From positions 496,001 to 560,000 of the forward strand of contig NC_035928.1 of assembly GCF_000348985.1 (NCBI RefSeq): a stretch of 64,000 nt of DNA. Direction: 5' to 3'. This document shows positions 1-9,626 of this stretch, in pieces. Every line of letters starts with the position of its first letter. Within the stretch, counting starts at the first letter, position 1. Under the pieces are notes generated by a model. The model was not told where the DNA came from. It made no database searches and saw nothing but the letters and a program-made list of their open reading frames with translations. The position numbers were made by a program, and so were the translations under genes. Origin of the DNA: Huiozyma naganishii CBS 8797 (taxonomy: Eukaryota; Ascomycota; Saccharomycetes; Saccharomycetales; Saccharomycetaceae).

Positions 1-134
1 GCAAACAAACAATTAATAAGGTTGCTACCGGGTGCACTAATGCTGAAATTGAAAGACTGGTCCAAATATACGCTGAAGTGTGTGAATTGGAGGCGCAGTT
101 CTGGGACGCAGCCTTGTACCTAGATACTAAATAA
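1..134 (+). CDS. THI20-family protein, 3' end only (TenA-like C-terminus)
   Basis: The window opens inside a reading frame (third base onward) that ends at the TAA at 132-134. Its last ~30 codons read as the C-terminal helix of the TenA/thiaminase II domain of the Thi20/Thi21/Thi22 family. It contains an ELEAQFWDAAL segment that parallels the end of the next gene downstream (ETKFWDAAL near 2130-2155). The family hydrolyses thiamine-degradation products for pyrimidine salvage, and in Thi20 the domain is fused to an HMP/HMP-P kinase. Only about 43 codons are visible, so nothing can be said about the kinase half. Together with the gene at 605 it forms a tandem pair. The family assignment is fairly secure; which member it is cannot be told. 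Confidence 0.75.
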   Translation, partial: KQTINKVATGCTNAEIERLVQIYAEVCELEAQFWDAALYLDTK

Positions 135-604
135 TAGAATATATACAGTGTTATAGTAATTGTTTACAAGATAGCCTTATTATTATGACTAAACGAACAA
201 AGGGTGTACTCACTGCTTAGTATTCTGACTTCATCAAACAATACCGGAGCCAACAGAATCTGACACACTGCTTCTAAACTGAGGATCGGCTAAATCTTGA
301 ACTAATTTTCGATTTCATTCTCTTAATTTTTTTTCATTACTTTATCCGTCATACAGAAATATGCAACTAAGTAACAAACGTTGCCTTCGTTCCGGTGTCT
401 TTCATGCGCATATGCAACAGAGTTGAGCCGATGGGATTGGTATTGTTAGAAAACACTCAACATTTGTAACCTGGAGGAACTTTTGAATCATATAAAATGG
501 CCACCTCCTTCATATTGGCTGACCCCATCACCTCGCCTTCAGGATGATCTTGTCATTTGTTCCCAGTACTCTAAAAAACAACAATTAAGAGTCCGCCTAC
601 AATC
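135..604 (+). promoter_or_regulatory. Intergenic promoter region of the THI20-like gene
   Basis: This stretch separates the two tandem THI20-family genes and contains no convincing ORF. A TATAAAA box lies at 491-497, about 108 bp upstream of the ATG at 605, a typical yeast TATA position. S. cerevisiae THI genes are induced by thiamine starvation through Thi2/Thi3/Pdc2. I could not recognise a specific binding site for them by eye. Confidence 0.5.
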
Positions 605-2171
605 ATGACTTATTCAACTTACGAAATCAACACCCCTTCTCCATACCTTGTTCTATCCAAGAATGACAAGATTCCAGTTGTTTTGACCGTTGGTGAGTCT
701 AATTCGAACGATAAAACTGGAATCGAAACCGATGTTAAGATTTTAACCGCACACAAGTGTCAGACTGAAACTTTAATAACCAAGCTGGGCAGTGACACGA
801 CTGACGATTTTTTTGTGCCAAAGGGTTTTATGGAGAGTAAACTTTCCACCATCAATGAAATTGACGCGTTGAAGACTGGTACCTTAACAAAGGATTCCAT
901 TGACTTACTGAACAAAAAAGTACACTCTCTAGCATCTAGCTCTGTCCCAATTATTATTTCTGCTGATGAATTGGACAACGAAACTTTCCTTCTTGCGTTC
1001 AAACAGATCACCCCTGCCTCGACATTGATTGTATGTAGCAGTTCCAAGGCAAAGCAATTACTCAACATTCAGAAAGATATGAAAACCGAGGAAGATGCTT
1101 TTGAGATTGCCAATCAGCTGGCGAATGAGACCTCCGCGCCAAATGTCTTGATGACAGATTGCTTGGAGAATGATAAGGGCTCTATTGATGTATTTTACTG
1201 CGTTGCCGATCAGAAATTCGTTGTGTCTAACGGTCAAACCTTCGCTGCTGGTGTAGATTCTATGATCTCTGCAGCTGTTGCAGCAAACCTTGCCAACGGA
1301 TTCACAATGAACGAGTCAGTTTACGGTGCGATTGAATACACACAGAGTGCTATTGCCACTACTGTCACTACATCCGATGACAAGATTCCAAATTACATGT
1401 ACGCTATTGAAATCCCAATGAAAAAGATGGTCCAAGACGAGTGTTTCACTGCCCATGAATTGGTCTCTGTACCTCAGCCATTGAAGTCTGGCCCAATCTG
1501 CGAGAATTTCTTCGATTATCTGATCAAGCATCCACTGGTTAAGCCATACTGGGACACGTACGTGAACCACGAGTTTGTCAACCAAATTGCCAACGGTACA
1601 CTACCTCTGAAAAAATTCCAATTCTATGTGGAACAAGACTACTCATACCTGGTTGACTACGGTAGAGTACACTGTGTTGCTGGGTCAAAGGCTCCAGATT
1701 TAGAGGATATGGAACAGGAGCTAGTGATCGTGGGTAGAATTAGGGTTGAGATGGGACAACGACGAAAAGAGATTGAAGGAGGAGTTCGGTGTCAAAGACG
1801 ACGCGTACTTCAAAACCATCAAGAGAGGACCAGCCTTAAACAACTACTCCCGTTATTTCAACGACGTTGCCAAGAGAGGTAACTGGCAGGAATTGGTTGC
1901 GGCTTTGACACCTTGTATGATGGGGTACGGTGTCGCTGCTATGAAGCACAAGGGCAAAGTAACGGCAGCGAAGGGAAGTATGTACGATGAGTGGATCGAC
2001 ATCTACTCTTGTGAGAACTACGAAAACGGGATGCAGATCGGTGAGTCCTTATTGAATCATATTGCGCGTAGTTACCCACAAGACGAGATCGAAAGGTTGG
2101 TCAGAATTTTCGGTGAAGTCTGTGACTTGGAAACCAAATTTTGGGATGCTGCCCTGGCGTATGAGGGTTGA
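605..2171 (+). pseudogene. THI20-like kinase-TenA fusion with decayed kinase motifs and one frameshift
   Basis: The start MTYSTYEINTPSPYL matches S. cerevisiae Thi20 (551 aa). Two frames are needed: 605-1759 (385 codons), then 1761-2171 (136 codons and stop). One extra base around 1757-1762 (CAACGAC, just after MGQ) breaks the frame. Without it the total would be about 521 aa. The N-terminal HMP-P kinase half has lost its landmarks. The glycine-rich GTDPSGGAG segment of Thi20 is replaced by ESNSNDKTG, and the catalytic GTGC loop by AAGVDSM. The C-terminal TenA/thiaminase II half is well kept, including the cysteine in LTPCMMGYG and the terminal FWDAAL helix. So the kinase was probably lost first and TenA kept, as proposed for Thi22. 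The frameshift then either kills the gene, is a sequence error, or is bypassed. It lies next to another TenA fragment at 1-134. Confidence 0.7.
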
Positions 2172-2454
2172 AAATACCCAGCAAGAGTACCATAACGAGG
2201 TGCTAACCTATAAAGTTTTATACATAGATACACACATATATATTTGTTGTCCTTAACAGAGAGTTGATTTACTGTCACACTGAAAATCGTTCAAGACCTG
2301 TATTTTTTTTTTTAGAGTTGAAGAACAGTGACGGAATGGAAAAAGATGGTGACAACGGAAGAATTCCGAGACTATTTCAAAGAACCCTGTCGTTCTTTAG
2401 ATAATCGGCTGTATCTTGGAAACCAGATTGAACGAGACCAAACTGGCGAAAGAC

Positions 2455-3507
2455 ATGACAACTAACGTTAGAAAGGAAGTGGCTGTTATTACCGGTACAA
2501 ATAGCAACCTGGGTTTGAACATTGCGTATCGGCTCATAGAATCCTTAGACAGTTCCAAGCGGTTGACTATAGTGGTGACCTCTAGGACGCTTCCTCGAGT
2601 TAGAGAGGTTATTGGATTACTGAAGAAACATGTCATCAAACTGAACAAACCATTAGGGACTGTAGACTACGACTATCTTTTGGTCGATTTCACTAATATG
2701 GTCAGTGTACTAGGTGCCTGGTACGAACTGAACAAGAACTACAAAGCTATCAATTACTTTTTTGTCAATGCCGCTCAGGGGGTCTATGACGGTATTGACT
2801 GGGTTGGTGCTGTCAAGGAGGTTTGCACTAACCCGATAGACGCGGTCACCTTCCCCAGCTACAAAATTCAAAGAGTTGGGGTTAAATCAAAAGATGACAT
2901 GGGCCTGGTTTTCCAGGCTAATGTGTTTGGTCCGTTCTACCTTTTACGTAAACTGCTCTCTCAACTAGAGGCAGGAAAGGCAAGGGTCGTCTGGGTGTCG
3001 AGTATCATGGCTGAACCCAAATATTTCTCTCCTAAGGATATGCAGTTACTGGAGTCAAACTCCTCGTACGAGGGCTCCAAGAGATTGGTAGATCTGCTAC
3101 ACGTGGCAACGTACCAGGAACTGAAGAAAAGGGGGATACACCAGTATGTTGTACAACCTGGTATTTTTACAAGTCATTCCTTCTACAAGTATTTGAATAT
3201 ATTCACCTACTACGGGATGTTACTACTATTTTACCTGGCCCGACTTTTGGGTTCCAAGTGGCACAATATTGATGGTTACAAAGCTGCCAATGCCCCGGTG
3301 TATGTGGCGACTTTGGCAAACCCAAGATTTGACACACAGAACGTTAAATTTGGGTCGGCAACCTCGTTTGATGGGATGGAATTCATCGAAAAGACACCTC
3401 TGGATCCAACGGGATCCAGTGACGTGCACCACTACATAGAGAAGAAGTGCGAGGAATGGGACGTGAAATTAAAGGATCAGATTTCAAACACGAGAGTACC
3501 AATCTGA
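2455..3507 (+). CDS. ERG27: 3-keto sterol reductase
   Basis: A protein of 350 aa, close to S. cerevisiae Erg27 (347 aa). It reduces the C-3 ketone after C-4 demethylation in ergosterol synthesis, in the ER/lipid-particle C-4 demethylase complex with Erg25, Erg26 and Erg28. Short-chain dehydrogenase features are visible: the NADP-binding TGTNSNLG at residues 13-20, the NAAQG motif, the catalytic serine in WVSSIM (about 182-183), and Tyr205/Lys209 in SYEGSK. The frame is open upstream to about 2416, but that part starts with TTG. The ATG at 2455 gives an N-terminus aligned with the family. It converges with SAC6. In S. cerevisiae ERG27 (YLR100W) begins the same block, followed by APC9 and CDC45. 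No specific sterol response element was recognised upstream. Confidence 0.95.
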   Translation: MTTNVRKEVAVITGTNSNLGLNIAYRLIESLDSSKRLTIVVTSRTLPRVREVIGLLKKHVIKLNKPLGTVDYDYLLVDFTNMVSVLGAWYELNKNYKAINYFFVNAAQGVYDGIDWVGAVKEVCTNPIDAVTFPSYKIQRVGVKSKDDMGLVFQANVFGPFYLLRKLLSQLEAGKARVVWVSSIMAEPKYFSPKDMQLLESNSSYEGSKRLVDLLHVATYQELKKRGIHQYVVQPGIFTSHSFYKYLNIFTYYGMLLLFYLARLLGSKWHNIDGYKAANAPVYVATLANPRFDTQNVKFGSATSFDGMEFIEKTPLDPTGSSDVHHYIEKKCEEWDVKLKDQISNTRVPI

Positions 3508-3681
3508 ACTACCTTTAAGGTACAATCTTAGATACATGTTCTGTGATAAAAAAACAAAAAATATAACAGCAACGGGAAAAGTTACGGCACTCGTCGATAT
3601 GCTACATAGTCACGATCATTTTATATAGTAATTGATTTCTGTTCTCGTTTAAACATAGAACCGACAGCTGTAAGCAACACA

Positions 3682-5619
3682 TTATGATCTGTTGAGTGAC
3701 ATTAAGGAGGCAATAAAAGTTAAGATCAATCTGGAACGAACCTCGTTGATATCTTCTGGAAGCAGCCAGATCAGTGCACCCAGTTTTCTGGCGATCGAGA
3801 TTGCTAATCTACCATTAGCAATGCGATCCTCTTCGCTGTTGCCTGGTGTAACCAAGTCGTAGTTAACGTATCCAGGAGCAATGCCGTTCAAGACATCCAA
3901 CAAAAAGTGAGCGTTGGATAGTGCAGGGTCTTTGAAAGAGCGCACCGTCGAAGTCTTGCCACCCTTGGTGACTTGTTCTTGAGCCCATTTCAAGATCTGT
4001 GCATCCGACATGTCCCTCCCGTCAGCAGATAGTTTCTTCATTGTGTTCGTGATGTTTCTACGCATAATTTGCCATACGAGACCTAGGGTCAATAGCTTGT
4101 TACCGTCTAGAATATCTGACCCTTCTATACCTACTAAAGAAAACCCTTCATGTTTACCCAATTCAACAGCATAGTTGGTGTTCTCCAAAGCTTTAAACCT
4201 CGATATTTCGTTACCGTTAGAGGGTCTCTTGTTGATATGCTTCCAATCTACTGAACCAGGCATAACCTTCTCATAAGCTTGCATCAAAACAATACCGTCC
4301 CTCAAGTCATCAAACAGATTAACAATTGGTGGATCGACATCTAGAGAATTCAACCAAAGAGTGAATACCCTTGCTTCTCTCTCCCCCTCCGCATCAAATT
4401 CCTCAATCTCAGGGACCTCTTCCTCTTCAATAGGTTCCAAACCTGGATGTGTGTTGAATAATTGCGCAATGAAGGCCAAGTTCAATTTAGGGTTCCCCTT
4501 CACCAATGCTGTGGGGGTCAGGTACTTTCTACACCCCAGTTTGTCAGCATTATCCAGCACTTTCTCTGCTCTTTGCAACAGGTCTGGGATCTGTAACGCA
4601 TCCTTGGAACATACTGTTGGCGCTAATTGATTCAGTAAAATTGTATAGTTTTCACCATCTGCAATGTCGCTTGAAAAATTGGACACGGTTCTATGCCATT
4701 TGGCATTCTTCAAGTGATAATTGAACCAACGGATCAAGATCTTCTCAGGTGGCAACCTTAAAAACTGTTCCAGCTCTTCGCCGTCCTCTAGAAGACGGTA
4801 CAGTTCTGGGTGCAGCTTGATATCTATTTTGTTCAACAGACCCTTTCTAATAATCTGCCAGATAAGACCCAAGATTAGATGCTCCTTACCCTCGATGATG
4901 TCTTCCGAGTGTACATTAACAACAACACAACCAATAGCCTTAGCAGAGTTGATTACAATATTGGCATTCTCGTTAGCTTGAAAATTATTCAATCTTTTCC
5001 CCTGCTTAGCAAAATTTAACACTCTGGTATCTATCGTATCTGGTACCGAATCGTTAATCAACTTCGATAACACGAGACCGTCCCTACACTCGTCAAACAG
5101 TTGGAAAGTATCCGTAGGGAATGGCAACAGATGGTCCACGTCAGGGTCGCCTGCTAAAACCACATTAATATGTTTCGTAAACTCGGTTCTCTCCTCCTCA
5201 TTGATCGTGTGCGTAGTACCAGTGGTAGACCCACCAACAATGATATTGGCCTTGGCACCGGTCCCCTCGTAAGTAATCTTGTTCACCTCACCACCAGTAA
5301 AACCAGCACGGTCAGGAGACGTCGCCACGTTAAAACTGGTGGGGGGCGCCTCCCCTGCTTTACCCTCTCTCAATTTGGCAACCAACTCAACGTAGTCATC
5401 CAATTCAACACGCCCGGAGGCGTCCACATTGACACTCTTCAAAGTCTCTCTCGCATCATCATACGTGACCTCACCGCCTTTAGAAACAGATTCCAACGCC
5501 TCCTGTTTCTCAACCCAGCCCTTGTCATCCAGGTCAATCCCTCTAAACTGCTCAATTGTCGAGAAAAGATCCTCCTGCGTCAGCACAGGAAACTTCCTCT
5601 GCAACTTAACAATATTCAT
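3682..5619 (-). CDS. SAC6: Fimbrin, actin-bundling protein
   Basis: A protein of 645 aa, matching S. cerevisiae Sac6 (642 aa) along its length. Fimbrin cross-links actin filaments in cortical patches and cables and is needed for endocytosis. Order of parts: two EF-hand-like segments (about residues 20-80, DLDDKGWVEKQE and VDASGRVELDDY), then four calponin-homology domains forming two actin-binding modules (about 130-390 and 405-645). S. cerevisiae SAC6 carries a short intron near its 5' end. Here the frame runs uninterrupted from the ATG at 5619, so that intron appears to be absent. In S. cerevisiae the gene sits on the sister track (YDR129C); here it lies between ERG27 and APC9. Confidence 0.96.
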   Translation of the reverse strand: MNIVKLQRKFPVLTQEDLFSTIEQFRGIDLDDKGWVEKQEALESVSKGGEVTYDDARETLKSVNVDASGRVELDDYVELVAKLREGKAGEAPPTSFNVATSPDRAGFTGGEVNKITYEGTGAKANIIVGGSTTGTTHTINEEERTEFTKHINVVLAGDPDVDHLLPFPTDTFQLFDECRDGLVLSKLINDSVPDTIDTRVLNFAKQGKRLNNFQANENANIVINSAKAIGCVVVNVHSEDIIEGKEHLILGLIWQIIRKGLLNKIDIKLHPELYRLLEDGEELEQFLRLPPEKILIRWFNYHLKNAKWHRTVSNFSSDIADGENYTILLNQLAPTVCSKDALQIPDLLQRAEKVLDNADKLGCRKYLTPTALVKGNPKLNLAFIAQLFNTHPGLEPIEEEEVPEIEEFDAEGEREARVFTLWLNSLDVDPPIVNLFDDLRDGIVLMQAYEKVMPGSVDWKHINKRPSNGNEISRFKALENTNYAVELGKHEGFSLVGIEGSDILDGNKLLTLGLVWQIMRRNITNTMKKLSADGRDMSDAQILKWAQEQVTKGGKTSTVRSFKDPALSNAHFLLDVLNGIAPGYVNYDLVTPGNSEEDRIANGRLAISIARKLGALIWLLPEDINEVRSRLILTFIASLMSLNRS

Positions 5620-5844
5620 TCGTCGTTAAGCACAAGCTAGGTCACTGGAATTCTCTGCAACAAGACCTAACTCAAGATGGTGTCAGTTGCTAACAGGGGC
5701 AAGTGCAAAGAACCTGGAATTTCAATATTTGAACTTTTTTTTTTTGAACCGAAAAAAATACGACACGTCAACGCCTCATTTATCACGTTTCTGTGACATG
5801 GTAACGCCGCACATATAAAGTTTCTCGCTTCATGTAGGACTTTA

Positions 5845-6771
5845 TCACGACTCACCGGTCGTATCGTACCGTTGTCGGCATCTGTCGCGGAGACTCAGCT
5901 CTGGCGGTACTTTGAGGGCAAGCTCAGACCTCATTTCAGCAAGTTGGGCCAACTCTTGCGGGACCAATGCCTTTAAATCTTGCAGTAAGTCTGCGTCGAG
6001 GTCATCAATGAGAGGTGATTGGTCCCAGAAGCGTGCCAGTTCCGATTTGGTGTTGCTGTATATGTGAGATGGTGAGTTATCTATCGAGTTACCGTTGGAC
6101 CGAAGAACGTCACGGTGTTTCGGGGACTTCGTCACGCCCTTCATGATCCGGGACCTCCTCGGTGTGTCACTCAGACCGTTTTCGAAGCTCCGCGTTGGGG
6201 AGTCCATCCCACTGTAACTAATTAGAATAGTCTGTCCCCCCTGTGGTTGACAATGACCAGTTTCATCTCCACAATCCAACTCCAAATCAGGCCTGAAATC
6301 TAGTAAATGATCTGCAACTCTATGGAACACTAGGCAGTGCTCAGCTCTCTCAGTTTGTAGTAAATTGGCCAATGTACTTCCACGAATCAGTGTTTTGTCC
6401 CTGAAGGGGTGGTAATTGTACGGTGGTGGCTGGTCATGTCCAATTGGTAACGTAGAGTCTGCATTGGGGGAAACGGCGCGGTGTAACTTGGTCGGCGTAT
6501 TGTATTCGTCTGCGTCTACAGAATCGGATGACAGTGACGTGGCTCCAGGATTGTTCCCAATACCGTCTCCACTGGGGAACAACCACGAAAGTGTCGGTGG
6601 TTTGGTGCTTTGTCTGTTGAATTTCCCAGACGCATGAGTGGTGGTTCTCTTTGTGGTCGCTGATGGGGGTGTCCGCAAACTGTCAGACAGAACTACTCCT
6701 TCCAAAGACACAGCCGGTAACTGCTCCTTGCGACGCCTAAATGTATCTTCGAGGTGCCGATCACTTGCCAT
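5845..6771 (-). CDS. APC9: Probable APC/C subunit Apc9
   Basis: A protein of 308 aa, low complexity and Ser/Thr/Pro-rich, with no enzyme domain. The position between ERG27/SAC6 and CDC45, on the minus strand, is that of S. cerevisiae APC9 (YLR102C, 265 aa). A central segment (PFRDKTLIRGSTL, then HLLDFRPDLELD, about residues 122-165) resembles what I recall of the conserved part of Apc9. Apc9 is a small yeast-specific subunit that helps Cdc27 assemble into the anaphase-promoting complex. Several minimal CDK sites (TP/SP) occur, for example near residues 90 and 205-215. Fast divergence makes synteny the main support. The 235-bp promoter (6772-7006) contains an AT-rich TA repeat near 6927-6955. 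Confidence 0.65.
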   Translation of the reverse strand: MASDRHLEDTFRRRKEQLPAVSLEGVVLSDSLRTPPSATTKRTTTHASGKFNRQSTKPPTLSWLFPSGDGIGNNPGATSLSSDSVDADEYNTPTKLHRAVSPNADSTLPIGHDQPPPYNYHPFRDKTLIRGSTLANLLQTERAEHCLVFHRVADHLLDFRPDLELDCGDETGHCQPQGGQTILISYSGMDSPTRSFENGLSDTPRRSRIMKGVTKSPKHRDVLRSNGNSIDNSPSHIYSNTKSELARFWDQSPLIDDLDADLLQDLKALVPQELAQLAEMRSELALKVPPELSLRDRCRQRYDTTGES

Positions 6772-7006
6772 TTGGGTCTCTACCCAAAGAATGTGTCTCT
6801 CTATCGCGATCCACTTTTAGCACCGTTTGTGGATTTCACTTCAGTTTTTTTAGTACCAAAAACATGGTTCTTGAAGGAACAGATCGACCTTGGTATCAAT
6901 GCATATTAAATAAGATGGTTCTGTCATATATACATACATATATATATAAATAATTATGAATGTCTGTGTGCAGAGGTGTAACGTAAATTGTCGTTGGATG
7001 GATTTT

Positions 7007-8944
7007 TCAAATGAGTCCACTTAAAGTTAATTTTTCCAAGAACGGCGACAGATCCTCCCTACGGATCTCGATGATGGAACTCTCGAAATTGTCTATTTTC
7101 ACATGTGCGCCCGTCTGTTTTGTAATTTGTTGGAATGCCATGCTGAAGTTGTTCAATATTGGTGCCTTGGTATGGATTGTGTCTAGCCCACGCGGGTACC
7201 TGGGGGAGAGCCCTGCCACTAAATACGTGTCTGTAGCCTCATTGATGCTCGCAAGAACCATCGGAAGTAGTTGCTTGTCTTCCGCTTCAGAACAACATTC
7301 GATTAACCAGTTACCTAATCTCAATAGAGTTAAAGGATTTTGGTACAGAGCGATATCTGGGCCGTCTTGAAGGACACATAACCTGTAAATTCTGAGATGC
7401 TTGATTAGCCGCTTTTCCAAAATGGCTACACCAGTGTTGAAAATGGCCTTCTGTAATAGAGTTGCATGTCTTAGCCCACATTTCAAAACGTCTGTCTTGT
7501 GCTCATCCAGGGCATCAAATGAGAGCCAGAAATTGGATACCCATCTACTCTTTACGCTTATGTGGTCAGTCTTGTCTGTGTTCTCGTGGAATATATTACC
7601 TCGTTCATCAACTGAAAGATGGGTCCCCACTTCAAGTAATGCAGTGAGGGCCTCGACCATCTCACTTGCACTGATCACACCACGGTACCCAAATGTTTTT
7701 ATAAATCCATCCTTTACAATGTCTTGGAGTCCATACCTGTTAAGATTCTTGTCGAAGATTAGTTTTAGCTCCCTTTTTATAGAGTTATCCATGTAAAGGT
7801 ACGACTCTTGTGCAGTGATCAACGGTATACCCATTCGTGCAAACATCTTATGCAATCGTTTTTTACCATTCTCATTCCATATCGACAATTTAGCATTGAC
7901 GTAATTCGAATAGTAAAATCCATCGTAGAGAGATGTATGTCTCAACAAAAAGAGGTAATAATCTGGTTGTAGATCTATGTGAAACGAATCTGGCGTTCTT
8001 AGCGCCAGCTGACCATTCTTCGGGGATAATCGTTTCACCTCATCCTGTAGAATTGGGGATAGTCGCGAATAGACACTTGTGTACATCGTGTCCAAGGATG
8101 TGACACCGAGAATTGTTAACCACAAATTCTGTAAGTTGGTTTCACCGATACCTGATAAAAGCGAGTAAACCTGTGAAGATATCGAGTTTACAATAGTGGT
8201 ACCCTGTGTGTAATACGTTTCTAGAACTTTTTCACATTCATGCATCTCCTTCTTTCTCTGTTTAATCAACATTTTTCTGGATGGCTCTGTATCCTCGTCA
8301 TTTTTCTGGCGCTTGTTATTGTTATTCATAAACTCATCTTCACTATCTTCATCGTCTTGACCATCATCACGATCAGTCTGTGCACCACCCTCCTCATCGT
8401 CTTCACCATCAGAGGAATCTGAAAGGTCCTCATCGTCATCATCTTGCTCCCTTTCATTTTCAATCTGCAATAATTTCAGGTAGGCGTTCTTCTCCTCTTG
8501 GAGGTTCTCTTCCACGGTACCATCATCTAAACAATGAACGATATCAGACCCAAACAAATTATCTAGATTCCAAGGCCTATGTCCATCGAAGACGTAAATA
8601 TCTCTTGAGTATAAATGCTTTTCTTCGTCTATAAGTAACTGGTCTGAATCTATATCTAGAAAGGTCTCCAAATCTATAAACCCACCGAACCCCACCAGGA
8701 TTACACTATTGATTGTTTCGTCCAGTTTGTCGTAATGCAATTTTAGCTCGCTGTATCCAAATACGGGCATAATCTGGGTCTGCACCAGCTGTTTCTTGAA
8801 GATATTTGAAAGCATCTTCGTGGCACATAACGCGTCAATATTCAGACATGAAACAAAAATCACTAGCCGGCATGATGACGGACTAGAGGAACTTTTCACT
8901 ATTTTATTATAGGCCTCTGTGTACTGTGGAATTCCATAATACAT
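7007..8944 (-). CDS. CDC45: DNA replication initiation factor Cdc45
   Basis: A protein of 645 aa. Cdc45 is the C of the CMG helicase (Cdc45-Mcm2-7-GINS), loaded at licensed origins under DDK control. The N-terminus MYYGIPQYTEAYNKI and the C-terminus RREDLSPFLEKLTLSGLI match S. cerevisiae Cdc45 closely, as do FVSCLNIDALCATKML and SNYVNAKLSLWNENGKKRL-like segments. An acidic disordered stretch (about residues 165-215, rich in D/E/S) sits between the RecJ/DHH-like part and the C-terminal domain. The frame is open for 13 more codons to 8983, but those begin without ATG in that context; the ATG at 8944 matches the family start. It is divergent from LCL2 across about 200 bp. Confidence 0.96.
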   Translation of the reverse strand: MYYGIPQYTEAYNKIVKSSSSPSSCRLVIFVSCLNIDALCATKMLSNIFKKQLVQTQIMPVFGYSELKLHYDKLDETINSVILVGFGGFIDLETFLDIDSDQLLIDEEKHLYSRDIYVFDGHRPWNLDNLFGSDIVHCLDDGTVEENLQEEKNAYLKLLQIENEREQDDDDEDLSDSSDGEDDEEGGAQTDRDDGQDDEDSEDEFMNNNNKRQKNDEDTEPSRKMLIKQRKKEMHECEKVLETYYTQGTTIVNSISSQVYSLLSGIGETNLQNLWLTILGVTSLDTMYTSVYSRLSPILQDEVKRLSPKNGQLALRTPDSFHIDLQPDYYLFLLRHTSLYDGFYYSNYVNAKLSIWNENGKKRLHKMFARMGIPLITAQESYLYMDNSIKRELKLIFDKNLNRYGLQDIVKDGFIKTFGYRGVISASEMVEALTALLEVGTHLSVDERGNIFHENTDKTDHISVKSRWVSNFWLSFDALDEHKTDVLKCGLRHATLLQKAIFNTGVAILEKRLIKHLRIYRLCVLQDGPDIALYQNPLTLLRLGNWLIECCSEAEDKQLLPMVLASINEATDTYLVAGLSPRYPRGLDTIHTKAPILNNFSMAFQQITKQTGAHVKIDNFESSIIEIRREDLSPFLEKLTLSGLI

Positions 8945-9147
8945 TGTCCCGACAGCGTCAGACGAGTCACTCACTGTCACCAATTCTGTTTACAGTCGCC
9001 AAACGGCAGTACCATCAAACAATTGCAAATATTGAAGTTGTGAAAAAAAATAGTATTAGCTGGCAGATATATTCAAGTTGTAACACGTACAGCACAACCC
9101 AAACAGAACATACCACATCGCATCGCATTGCATCGCATCACACCACG

Positions 9148-9543
9148 ATGCTTAAATCAGTCTTCTTCATGACCCTACTCTGGGGTGTTTCAACGGCATT
9201 TATGTTTGATTTCCACCACCAGCAGCGGCAGCAACAGCAACAGCAGCAGGAACAGCAAAGAAGTTACGAAGATCGCGTGCTGGATAACGAGTGTCCAAAC
9301 TACCTTTGTCCTGATACTTTACAGTGTGTGAAAGAGAAGAAGGACTGCCCTTGTCCGTTTTCAAAATCTCAACTGAAGTGTGAACTACCTAATGGTGACT
9401 ATCTCTGCATCTCCAAACCAGCTACACATGATCAAAAGTTGAACGAACAGTACGATGACTCTAAGAAGGGGCCACAATTCAAAGCTGGTAATGGGATAAG
9501 GGACTGTGGCTGGATATTGGATGTATATCAAGGTAAAATTTAA
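9148..9543 (+). CDS. LCL2: Secreted/ER cysteine-rich protein Lcl2
   Basis: A protein of 131 aa. A hydrophobic signal peptide (about residues 1-18) is followed by a glutamine-rich tract (about 25-38) and a compact cysteine-rich region. Motifs include CPNYLCPDTLQCV, DCPCPF and the end DCGWILDVYQGK, all as in S. cerevisiae Lcl2 (YLR104W, 154 aa). Lcl2 is a putative ER-degradation-linked protein, and mutants have short chronological lifespan. The molecular role is unknown. The ATG at 9148 was chosen because it starts the signal peptide. The 5' leader just before it carries a short repeat of CATCGCAT (about 9113-9138). Position between CDC45 and SEN2 is as in S. cerevisiae. Confidence 0.88.
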   Translation: MLKSVFFMTLLWGVSTAFMFDFHHQQRQQQQQQQEQQRSYEDRVLDNECPNYLCPDTLQCVKEKKDCPCPFSKSQLKCELPNGDYLCISKPATHDQKLNEQYDDSKKGPQFKAGNGIRDCGWILDVYQGKI

Positions 9544-9626
9544 ACGTTATTGTTACATAGAATGATACAAGTACGTAATACGGTGTAATGATTAAAAGTT
9601 AAAATACTAAGAGGATAAACACTTCT

